This document shows positions 12,001-24,000 of a DNA stretch of 64,000 nt, in pieces. The number at the start of each line of letters is the position of its first letter. Position 1 is the first letter of the stretch. The DNA is taken from positions 5,758,501 to 5,822,500 of the forward strand of contig CM044316.1 in NCBI GenBank assembly GCA_024291935.2, read 5' to 3'. The stretch comes from Okapia johnstoni. Lineage: Eukaryota > Chordata > Mammalia > Artiodactyla > Giraffidae. A program made the translations under genes and the position numbers. The notes under the pieces were generated by a model. It did not search any database. It was not told where the DNA came from and saw only the letters and a list, made by a program, of their open reading frames with translations.

Positions 12001-15000
12001 CTAAATCTAATCCCTTATGATTATACAGTGGAACTGACAAACAGATTTAAGGGACTAGATATGATAGACAGAGTGCCTGAAGAACAATGGATGGAGGTTC
12101 ATGACAGTGTACAGGAGGCAGTGATCAAGACCATCCCCAAGGAAAAGAAATTCAAAAAGGCAAAATGGTTGTCTGAGGAGGCCTTTGTGTACAGCACATC
12201 TCAATTTGGAATAGGCGCATTTCAAGTGCTCGATAGCAACATATAGCTGGTGGTCACCATATTGGACAGCATAGCTTATAAGCTACCAATATTACTTAAT
12301 GTTAACAAGTACCAATTACTTCTATTACTTTATTGTAGAACAATTAATAGCTATTAAGTATTTGGTGCTTACCAACAAACTGTGGAAAATTCTTAAAGAA
12401 ATGGGAATACCTTACCACCTGACCTGCCTCCTGAGAAATCTGTATGCAGGTCAAGAAGCAATAGTTAGAACTGAACATAAATAACACAACATATCAAAGT
12501 TTGCAGGATGTAGGTAAAGCAGTACTCAGAGGGAAATTTATAGCACTAAAAATGACTGTATTAAATACTATGAAAGGTCTCAAATCTTAAGGTCAGAAAG
12601 AACAATCAAGGTTATCTAATCTTCGAAACTCTAAGTTTTGAAGTCCCCTATGGTACCTCTCAAGAGGTCAAGTGTCTCATTTCAGGGAACACCTCTATAA
12701 ACACAATATGTTATCTCTGAATGCTCTGGTCTCAGCCTTCCTTTGCAAACAGGGCAGATATTTGTTACCTTTGAGCCTGAAGCTGAATACACAACCTTCT
12801 TTGCTTCATCCACATGAAGACTCCATGTCTGAGATTCAGTGGGATCTTTTGAACCTGCATCCCAAATGGTGAATTTCTCCTGGCCAGAGAGTAAGTCCCA
12901 GAAGCACAAGGTGTGGTCTTTCGAGGCAGAGATGGCAAGCGTCCCTTGGGCAAACACTTCCACACACCTCACCTCTCCTGCAACAGACCAGGGTGGAGGA
13001 GAGTATATCAGCTGGGAACATTTCGACCTTCCAGCTACCAAAACATCTATGGGCTTGGAAATCCCTGGTTTACCAAAAAAGAGATGTATAGATTAGAACA
13101 CATCTGAATTACAAATAATGGAATGTGTGGACTTTTCTGGTGGTCTAGAGGTTAAGGGTCTACCTGCCAATGCAGGGGACACAGGTTCGATCCCTGGTCC
13201 AGGAGGATTCCACATGTCGCTGAGCAACTAAGCCTGTGAGTCACAACTACTGAGCCCTCACTCTAGAGCCTGTGAGCTGCAGCTACTGAGTCCTGGCACC
13301 ACAACTACCTTCAGGCCCGTGCTCTGCCGTAAGAGTAGTCCCCGCTCACTGCAACGAGAGAAAAAGCCCGTGCAGCGATGAAGACCCAATACAGCCAAAA
13401 ATAAATAAATGTATAGATGAACGCATCAAAAACCGTAATGGAATGTGGCAAAGCTAAACTGAATGAAACAACCGGTTGGGATTAAATCATCTGCCCCAGT
13501 GTCGAATCTCTAATAAACCGATCACTGAAACGCATAAAAGTTCATCATCTAGGGAGTATTTAAAGTTAATAAACTAACAAAAAAACCAAAGTGAGATTAT
13601 AGAAAATTTCGTATTCGTGGAGAGATGTTTTTCTAGGCAAAATATGAAATTTGGAAGACATAGAGGGGAAAAATTGACCAATTGGATTGCATAAAAATGT
13701 AAAATTTCAGAAGGATAAATGTGAAAGATATCACACACTGGGAGAAAATATTTGCAGTCTATAACAGACAAGTGAAGACCTTCCCTGATAAACAAATAGT
13801 TCTTACAAATAAGCAAGAAAAATGCAAATAACCTACTCACAAACTGGACAAAGAATATAAACAAGAAACTTACAGAAACAGTACAAATGGACAATAAGCA
13901 TTTGAAAGTGATACTCAACCTTACTAGTAATCTCAAAGGTCTATCATGAAATACCAATACTATTACTATCCATTGTATTGGCAAAAATTTGATGGATTGC
14001 TTGCTGGAGTACTGGCAGAGATACAAGAAATCAGTTATTCTTATACCCCACTAATGAGAGTATAAGTTGATAAAAACTTGCAAAGATGTAACTTGGTGAC
14101 TTTTTTAAAGTTAAAATGTGCAACCTCTTGGTTTTGATAATACACTATAGTTGTATAAGGCATTGCTAGTCTGGGAAGGTGTATAAAAGGTACATGGGAA
14201 CTCTTTGTACTATTTCAACAACTTTCTGAGTCTATAGATTTTTTTTAGTATAAGAAGCTAAGAAAAAGAGTGAAAACATGAAAAATGTGCATACGATTTG
14301 ACTAAGAAATCCTATTTCTAGAAATGGTGTCTTACAGAAGTAATAGCATAAGTGTGTGAAGATGGATAAGGACTTTAATTGCAATATAGTCTAAGCAAAA
14401 CAAACAAGCAAACAAAAAAACTGGGACTTTCCTGGTGGCCCAGTGGCTAAGACTCCGATCTCCCAAAACTGGGGGCTCGGGTTCAATCAATCCCTGGTCA
14501 GAGAATTAGACCCCACATGCTAAAAATGCCACCCAGTGCAGTCAAATAAATACATGTATATTTTTAATGTTCAAAATGGATGGAGGGGGTACCCTGAGGG
14601 CACAGAAGCCATTCTAATCTTTATTAAAGAAAACACCCAAAGGGAAAAACACGTGCAGTCACACACACTGAAGTCGATTGGGTTCTGGAGTCTCTCAGGT
14701 GTGGGGGGATTTAAGGGGCTGATCCAGCCCCCAAACTTCAGGGTCCTGGTTAAACTGTCTCCAAAAGAGAACCTCGTTGTCAAGTTTTTTTCTTGCTTAA
14801 TCTTTCCTCTTTAACAGCAGCCTGAAAGAAGACAATTCTATTTTTCCACTGGAAATATAAAATTGAGAAGCCCATCCTCAAACTCTCCTGGTGGTCCGTG
14901 GCTAAGACTCCATGCTCCCACTGCAGGGGGCCAGGATTCAATCCCTTGTCCAGGAACCAGATCCCACATGCTGCAATGAAGATCAAAGATCTTGTGTGCC

Positions 15001-18000
15001 ACAACTGAGACCCGACACAGCAAAATAAATAAATTTAAAAACAAATATTTAAAAAACCAAAAACAAACTATGAAAAGGGAGTTGGTTAAATCATATGGTG
15101 TGTGTTAATTGCTCAGTCATGTCTGACTTTCTGGGACCCCATGGACTGTAGCCCACCAGGCTCCTCAGTCCATGGAATTCTCCAGGCAAGAGTACTGGAG
15201 TAGATAGTTATTCCCTTCTTCAGGAGATCTTCCCCACCCAGGGATCAAAGCCAGGTCTCCTGCATTGCAGGCAGATTCTTTACCATCTGAGCCACCAGGG
15301 AAGCCAAAATAATATGGTACACCCATGTAAAGAATATTATGCAGGAATTAAAAATGATAAGAAGGAAGAAGGTATATATATATGCCCTGGAGAAGGAAAT
15401 GGCAATCCACAACAGTATTCTTGCTGGGAAAATCCCATGGACAGAGGAGCCTGGCAGGCTATAGTCTATGGTGTTGCAAAGAGTTGGACATGACTGAAGC
15501 GACTGAGCACACACACACACACATATATATGTACTAACCTGACCATAATAGTCATTATTACTACAATAGCCAATATTTACTGAGTGCTTTCTGTGTGCCA
15601 AGCATAGCTGTTAACATTCATTAAACTCCTTAATCTCATAACAACTCTTTGAGATATTATTATCCCATTGGGCTTCCCTTGTGACTCAGGTGGTAAAGAA
15701 TCCACCTGCAACTAGAGAGACCCTGGTTCAATTCCTAGGTCAGGAAGATCCGCTGGAGAAGGGAATGGCTACCCACTCCAGTATTCTGACCTGGAGAATT
15801 CCATGGGCAGAAGAGCCTCGTGGGGCTACAGTCCTTGGGGTCGCAAAGAGTTGGACACGACTGAACAACTAACACACACACACATAGTGTTTTCGGTTTT
15901 TTCAGTAAATTGATAACTGAGTTTTTCTGATTACAGATAATAAGAGTTTGAAGACTTTAAAAAATGAATCAAGGTTGCCATGAGTCATATACTGTACAGA
16001 GACTGAATCATCCTCTGGGAAAATAGCCATCCTGATGACAATAACAAAATAAAGAGACTCATTTGTCAATACTCTATCAGTACCTACTCCACTCCAACCC
16101 CTTAGACAAAAAGAATAAAATTAAAGTATCTAATGGTGGGAACTTTGGGGTTAGGGAGTGTTGTAATCTGTTGCAGCCTGTTTGGAAAGCAATATGATGA
16201 CTCAAAACTTATAGGAATGTTCATACCTTCCAAGTCAAGAGTGCCACTCACTGGAAATATTCAACAGAATGAAAAAAAATACTTACCAAAAGTTAAAACA
16301 GATTCATCCCAGTATTATCCAAATAGCAGGCAACTAGAAATAGCCTAAATAGCCACAAAATGTTTAAATAATTTTAAAAATTTAATAAATTCTGGAACAT
16401 GATTTATTAAGATAAATGAAATATTTTTAGTGCATTTAAACATTACAAAGATGAAGATACAATGAATCAGAGTAGCATTATTCACAACAGCTTCAAATTG
16501 GGAGCAATGTAAATGTCCTTCAAGTGATGAATGGTTGAAAATCTGTTGCTTGCATACAAGGGAATACAATTCAGCAATGCAAGAGGACAAACTATCTATA
16601 CTTGTAACAATACAAATGAACTGCAAACATATTATGTGGAGTGAAAGAACGCTGATGCAAAAGATCACATAGTATACAATTTCATTTATATGAAATGTCC
16701 AAAAAGCACAAATCCATAGACTCAGAAAGCACATCAATGTTTGCCATGGGGCTGGAGTGCCCACTCACGCTGTGTGTGTCTGTCAGTCGCTCCATCGTGT
16801 CCGACTCTTTGCGACCCCATGGACTGTACCCCCATCAGGCCTCTCTGCCCATGGGATTCTACTGGAGTGGGGTGCCATTCCCTTCTCCAGGGGATCTTCC
16901 TGACCCGGGGATCAAACCCAGGTCTCCTGCATTGCAGGCAGATTCTTTACCGTTTGAGTACCAGGGAAGTGCCCACTCACAGAGGTGAGCTAAATAATCA
17001 GCTATTGTTTGAAGGTACTGTGTTTGGGGTGATTTTGATTTCACATTTTTCTTTTTCATATTCTTTCCCATTATGGTTTATCACAGGACATTGAAAATGG
17101 TTCCTATGCTACACAATAGAACCTTGTTGGTTTTCTATATATTACAAGTTTGCATCTCCTCACCCCAAACCCCAACTCCATCCCTTTCTCAATCCCCCAC
17201 CCTTGGCAACCACAAGTCTGTTCTCTTTGTCTGTGAGTTTGTTTCTGTTTTGTAGATAAGTTCATTTGTATCATATTTTAGATTCTACATATAAGTGATA
17301 TCATATGGAATTTGTCTTTTTCTGACTTACTTAGTGTTATAATTTCTAGGTCCATCTGTGTAGCTGCAAATGGCATTATTTCATTCTTTTTATAGCTAAT
17401 ATTCATATATATTATATATATCATACACATAATATATATATCATATATATATGGCTAATATTCATATATGTTATATATATATCACATCTTTATCTATTAA
17501 TCCATTGATGGTTGCTTCCAAGTCTTGGCTATTTTAAATACTGCTGCTATTAACATAGCGAGGCAGGTATCTTTTCAAATTATAGCACAAATCCAGGTAT
17601 AGGATTGCTGGATCATATGGCAACAATCTTTAGTTTTTTGAGGAGCCTCTGTACTATTCTCCACAGTGGCTGTTCTGATCTGCATTCATGTTTGGGGTGT
17701 TTTGATACACAGCTGTAGCTAGCTGATGTAGGAACAAAGATCACAGTTTTGATGCAGAGAAGTAAATTGGTGGTAAATGGACCCCGGCAACTGACTGATC
17801 ACTGTAGGACTCTAGGAGGAGCCTGATCATAAAACCCTATTTTCCGAGCCTCACCCGTGTGTCCAGGTAGGATGTGGATCACCTGCTGTTCCTCCATGTC
17901 CCACACAGCCACCATGCCCTCCTGGGTGCCAACCACCAGCAGCTTCTCTTCCAGGCTCCATGCCATGGCAGTGATGCCTGCAGCCACACAGAAACGAGAG

Positions 18001-21000
18001 CTCATATGTCTCAGTACTCAGCCATGAAATACTCCCCCACCTCACAGATAAGGAAATTGAGGCACAGAGTCAGTTCCTTGTCCAAAGTCACACATCTAGA
18101 AGTGGCAGAGCTGGGATTTCAAAGCCAGCACTGTCAGATGCCAGATGCGGACTCTGAGCTATACTGTTTATGCTGCTCTGAGGTAGGAAGATGGACTAAA
18201 CCACTGTTCAGTCTTAAGCGTCTCTAGTTCAGTGATTCCTACCCAGGGGTGATTCTGCCCCACATGCCCAGGGCACACTGGGAAATGTCTGGAGACATTT
18301 TTGGTTGTTACACCTGGGGTGTTCATGTGCTCAGTCACTCAACTGTATTCGACTCTGTCCCCATGGACTGTAGCCCACTAGGCTCCTCTGTCCATGGGAT
18401 TTTCCAGGCAAGAATACTGGAGTGGGTTACCATTCCCTTTCCCAGGGGATCTTCCCAACCCAGGGGTCAAACCCGCATCTCTTGTGTCTCCTGTGTTGGC
18501 AGGCGGGTTCTTTACTGCTGAGCCACCAGGAAAGCCAAGATGGTGGGGGAGGTGTTAAAGTCAGAGCCAGTCCAGGTCTGGGAATCCAGGATTGTGTTTC
18601 CACTTCACTGGGACAGGATATGAGGAGGTGAGATTTTTCTTTTCTTTCCTTCCTCTTTTTTTTTTTTTTTAAAATTGTGATCACTCAGTCACTGTGTGAC
18701 CTTGGAAATGTGAACTCAAACTTTTCATCTTAAAAATGAAGAAACTGGGAATTCCCTGGGGGCCCAGTGGTTAGGACTCCACACTTGCATTGCCAAGGAT
18801 GCAGGTTTGATCCCTGGTTAGGAAACTAAGATCCTGCAAGCCACACGGTACGTCCATAAATAGATAAAAATGAAGAAACTGAAGCCCAGAGCGGGTAGGA
18901 AGTTTCTCAACCTCAGCATGTCGTGTATGTGTATGTGTTAAATTGCTTCAGCTATGTCCAACTCTTTGCGACCCTGTGGACTATAGCCCCCCAGGCTTCT
19001 CTGTCTGTGGGATTCTCCAGGCAAGAATACTGGAGTGGATTGCCATGTTCTCCTCCAGGGGATCTTCCCGACCCAGGGATCAAACCCAATTTCTTATGTC
19101 TCCTGCATTGGCAGGCAGATTCTTTATCGCTAGCACCACCTGGCAACATGATTAGAGCTCATACAACTGGCACAGTGGGTCTGAAACACAAAACATTTTC
19201 CTATTGAGATGAGAAAAACCGATAAACTTCTGAGTTGTGACTGCCTTTCCCTATGCTTTGACAGACCTCACCAATCAATCACCACACTCTGTGATCTGCC
19301 CCACTCCCAACAGTAGCCATTCTATTGATACCATGCTTCTCTTAGTAATAAAATCCAGCCCACAGGTTTCATTGAGTAGTTACCCAGACTAAGACCATAT
19401 TTCCCAGGCTCCCTTATAGTCAAAGATGGCCATGTTCTCACCAGTGAAACAGGAGCAAAAGTGGTAAGTTCTGCTTCAAGGCTGTGTCCTTGAAGGGAAG
19501 GGGACTGCCATCTACTTCTTCCCTCTACCCCCTGGCTGGAATGCCATTGTGATGGTAAGGGCTGGAGCAGCCATTTTTGGGTATTAAATGGGCCATTTTC
19601 ACATTGAAAATGTCAGAGCAACAAGTTTGAAAATGTCTGAGTCCCTGACAACCTGGAGACACCATATTGCCCTTATTTACGCCTGGACCATTGTGTGTGA
19701 GAGAAATGAAGTTCTTTTTTATTTTAGCCATTGCTATGTTTGCTTTTGTCACAGCATCAGAATCAGTATCGTAATAAATGTACATTCTTTCCTGTTAAAC
19801 TAGATGCAGTCTAAGAATCCTTCTCAACACAGTATTCTAGTAGCTGTCCCCAAATCAATTTTTTTCATGCATTGTATCAAGTGTCTCTTAGAATTTCTAT
19901 TTTTGAAGCTCTGTGCCTTGAGAGTGTAGCTTTCCCTACAAGACCCTGTGGCACAGAAAAGGCACAAGTTATAATGTCTGGTATTTGAACAACAGGCTAT
20001 TTGTGTTCAGTAGCCTCAATGATTAATGTGAGACTTTGGGTGGGCAGATAAAGGGATGGATGAATGGTGGTGGACTGATGGGTGAGTGGACAGATAGATG
20101 ACTGGTTGGATGAGTGGGTTAGTGAATGGATGGGTATTAGAAGGGTAGATGAACTTGATAGATGAGTGGGTGAGTTGAAGAATGGCTGAGTGTCTAGATG
20201 GGAGGACAGGTATGTGAGCGGATAGAAGGTAGCAATTTGGGGAAAATGGAAGGTAAGTGGTGTGGATAGTATGGTGAAAGGAAGGGTGACTATTGGAAAT
20301 ATGGACAACTGATGGTGGATGGATGGATGGATGGGTGGGAAGGAAAAAAGGAACAAGAAGGGAAGGAAGGATGGAAGGACATACAGATGGATAGATGAAA
20401 GGAAGGAATGGTAGATGAGGGATGGATGGATGAATGGAAAGACAGATGGATAGCTGAGTGGTTAGAAGGAAGGAAGGGAGGGAGGGAGGGAGTTTGGATG
20501 GATGAAAAGGCAGACAGATGGAAGGAAGAGAAGGGAGGATGGGTGGATGGATGGAAAGATGGGTGACAAATGGACGGAGAGAACGAAATCCTCTCATCCT
20601 CTGACATTCTGGTGTTCCGTGGAGAACCTATAAGTCCCACCAGCCTCTCAGGGGCCAGTCAGGAATCAGTCTCTAGTTTCCAGACTTACTAGCATGAGGC
20701 TGTAAAATCACAGAAGCTATGGTAAGATGGGCACCGAACTCTTAGTGACGAGACCCCAGAGGCAATCAGCATCCGCTTGCTCTGGGCTCATTAGCGGTAT
20801 TTACACTAGTCATCTACAGTCCCTGGGGGACAGATGGAGTCAAGTCAGCATGAGACAGCAGGGCCAGGCCCAGTTGGCACCCTTGGGGCTTCCCAACTGG
20901 CAGAGGGAAGCCCCAGAGAGCAGCCTGAAATACCTGAAACCACTGCCCCCAGGCAGACAGGGACTGTGCTGGAGAGACCCACCTTTGTGACAGCCGGTGA

Positions 21001-24000
21001 GGGTTGCCCGAAGGGGCCCTCCAGGGGGCTGGAGGAATCCTCCAAGGGGCACCAGTACAGGGTGTGGGCACATCCGGAACCAGCTCTGTGCCTGTTGGCA
21101 CAGCTGTCCCACCAGCCTGGGATGTGAAGTGGTGAAGAAATGGAGTCTGGCCAGGAGTTCTGTGTACAGGATGCTTCTCTCTGCAACAGAGGGGATGCTG
21201 GTTAATGGGAGGGGCACTGCTTCCCCAGGGGGAGCCCTCCCGCTTCTGCTTCCTTTTCTGTTCTCTCCGCCCAGTCACCCCTACTTCAAGTGCACCAGGT
21301 GGATCCCCACCTCCTACCCTAGACCTTGGGTTTCCTGAAAACAAAGACAATGCCTGTCTTGTTCATTGCTATGGTCTGAATGCCAAGTGTGTTAGTCACT
21401 CAGTCGTGTCCTACTCTTTTTGCAGCCTCACAGACTGGAGCCCACCAGGCTCCTCTGTCCTTGGAATTCTCCAAGCAAGAACACTGGAGTTGGTAGTCAT
21501 TCCTTTCGCTGGGGGATCTTCCTGACCCAGGGATTGAACCCCAGTCTCCTACATTGCAGGCAGATTCTTTACCGTCTGAGCCACCAGGGAAACTCAGGCA
21601 CCCAACCAATGTCTAGGATCATTTCACCAGCAATTCATAGTTACTGAGTGGGTTAGTGTCCTGTGGCTGCTGTAAACAAGACAACTTGGGGAGCTTCAAA
21701 CAACAGAACCTTCTCTCACAGTTCTGGGGGCCAGAATTCTGAAATCAAGGTGTGGGCAAGGCTGTGCTCCCTCCAGAGGTTTTGGGGGAGCATCCTTCCC
21801 TACCTCTTTCAGCTTCTGGGGGCTCCAGGCATCTCTGGCTTGTGGCCACATCACTTCAATTTCCTTTTTTTATTATTTAAAATATTTATTTATTTTGGCT
21901 GCATTGGGTCTTGGGTGCTGTGGGCTTTCTCCAGTTGCAGCAAACAGGGGCTACATTTTGTTGCGGTGCACAGGCTTCTTGTTGTGGTGGTTCTCTTGTT
22001 GCAGAGCAAGCACAGTCTCCAGGTGCCAGGGCTACAGAAGTTGTGGTTCGTGGGATTAGTGGTTCTGTGGGATGTGGGATCTTCCCGGACCAAGGACTGA
22101 ACCCATGTGCCCTGCATTGGCAGGAGGATTCTTATCCACTGTACTACCAGGGAAGTCCTCAATTTCTCTTTTTTTATTGTTAATTTTTTATGCATTTTAA
22201 AGGTTACATTCTATTTACAGTTATTACAAGATTTGGCTATATTACCCGTGTTGTACAATACATCCTTGTAGTCTATCTTACTCCCCCACTCCTATTTTTC
22301 CCCCCCCATTCCCTCAGGGGCTTCCCAGGTGGCTCAGCTGGTAAAAAATCCGCCTGCAATGCAGGAGATCTGTGTTTGATCCCTGGGTTGGGAGGATCCC
22401 CTGGAGAAGGGATCAGCTACTGGAGAACACCACTCCAGTATTCTGGCCTGGAGAATTCCATGGACTGTATAATCCATGAGGTCACAAAGAGTCAGACACG
22501 GCTGAGTGACTTTCACTTCATCATTCCCTCGCCCACTGGTAACCACTAGCTTATTCTTGTGAGTAGCTCCTTTTTTATTATATTCACTAGTTTGTTCTAT
22601 TTGTTAGATTCCAGGTATGTGATATCATACAGTGTTTGTCTTTCTCTGTCTGGTTTATTTCATTTATCACAATCTCCTATAAGTCCATCCACGTTGCTGC
22701 AAATGGCAAATTTTCATTCTTTTTTATGACTGAGTAGTATTCCATTGAATACATGTACCAAATCTTCTTTATTCATTCATCTGTCCACAGACATTTTAGG
22801 TTCCTTTCATATCTGGGCAATTGTAAATAATGCTGCTATGATCACTGGGGCTCATGTATCTTTTAGTGTTTTGTTTTGTTTACCCTGGAATGGAATTACT
22901 GGGTCATAAGGTAGTTATATTTTTTCAGTTTTTTTGAGAAACCTCCATATTGTTTTCCACCAATTAATATCCCCACCAACAGCGTGTATGTGCATCAACC
23001 CAATTTCTGCCTCTGTCTTGACATGGCCTTCTCATCTGTGTGTCTCTGCATTTTCCCTTTTTTTTCTTTTGGTTTCAAATTGCATTCTGCCTTCTTATAA
23101 GGACATTTGTGATTGCATTTTGGGCCTGCTTGGAGGATCCAAGATAAACTCTCCATCCTAAGAACCTTAATCACATTTTCTTTTGCCATATAGAGTAATA
23201 GTTATAGATTCTAGGGATTAGAGAAGGAAATGGCAACCCACTCCAGTATTCTTGCCTGGAGAATCTCATGGACAGAGGAGCCTGGCGGGCTATAGTCCCT
23301 AGGGTCGCCAAGAAGTAACTATATCGGGACGTCTCTAGTGGTCTGGTGGTTAAGAATCTGCAATGAACAGGATAGAACATGGGTTCCATCTCTGGTTGGG
23401 GAACTCAGATCCCACATGCCTCAAAGCAACTAAGCCCATGTACCACAACTACTGAGCTCTCACGCTCTAGAGCCCATACACCACAACTAGAGAGCCTATG
23501 TGTGGCAACTACTGAGACTGCATGCCACAGTTAGAGAGAGCCACCGTACGGCAACTAGAAAAGCCCATGCACAGGAACTAAGACCTGATGCAGCCAAATA
23601 AATAAGTATATTTTTTACGAGTAACTATATCTTGGGGAGGGGGCAGTTTAGATGTATCATCACTATCACCCCAAGCATATAACATGGAAAACTGAGGGAC
23701 GGTGAGGTTCAGAAGCGGCAACCCACTTCAGTATTCTTGCCAGGGGAATCCCCATGGACAGAGGAGCCAGCCCATGGGGTCGCAAAAGAGCTGGACATGA
23801 CTGAACAACTTGGCACACATGCACGAGGTTCAGCAGCTTACACAAGGTCACACAGCCAGTAAGAAGCATGACTCTGACCCCCCAAACTGGATTTCAATGC
23901 CAAGTGAAAACCAGAGACATTGAAGGCAGTCCCAGTTGCTGGAGCATCCTAACTGTGGGGCCTGGGGCAAGGGTGGCCATGTCCTGTGCCTGGGTTTGCT

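Larger units (their letters stand above)
8150..12290. mobile_element. Old hAT-like repeat split by Bov-tA and BovB insertions
   Basis: The halves at about 8150-8403 (CACTGTCCAATAAAAATACA ... AGTCTTTGAAATCC) and 12184-12290 (CACATCTCAATTTGG ... TATTGGACAGCA) read as one continuous old interspersed repeat, like the copies at 35890-36055 and 49425-49583. Everything between is later insertion. The family name is uncertain. Confidence 0.55.

Noticed and set aside
16695..17094. Plus-strand frames with [21 protein letters not shown] text
   Set aside because: They come from translation of a Bov-tA SINE; the same text recurs at every reverse-oriented copy.
20016..20640. Long minus-strand frames rich in Ser-Ile-His-Pro (up to 193 codons)
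   Set aside because: They are translation of the TGGA-type microsatellite, lack splice context and contain no domain.
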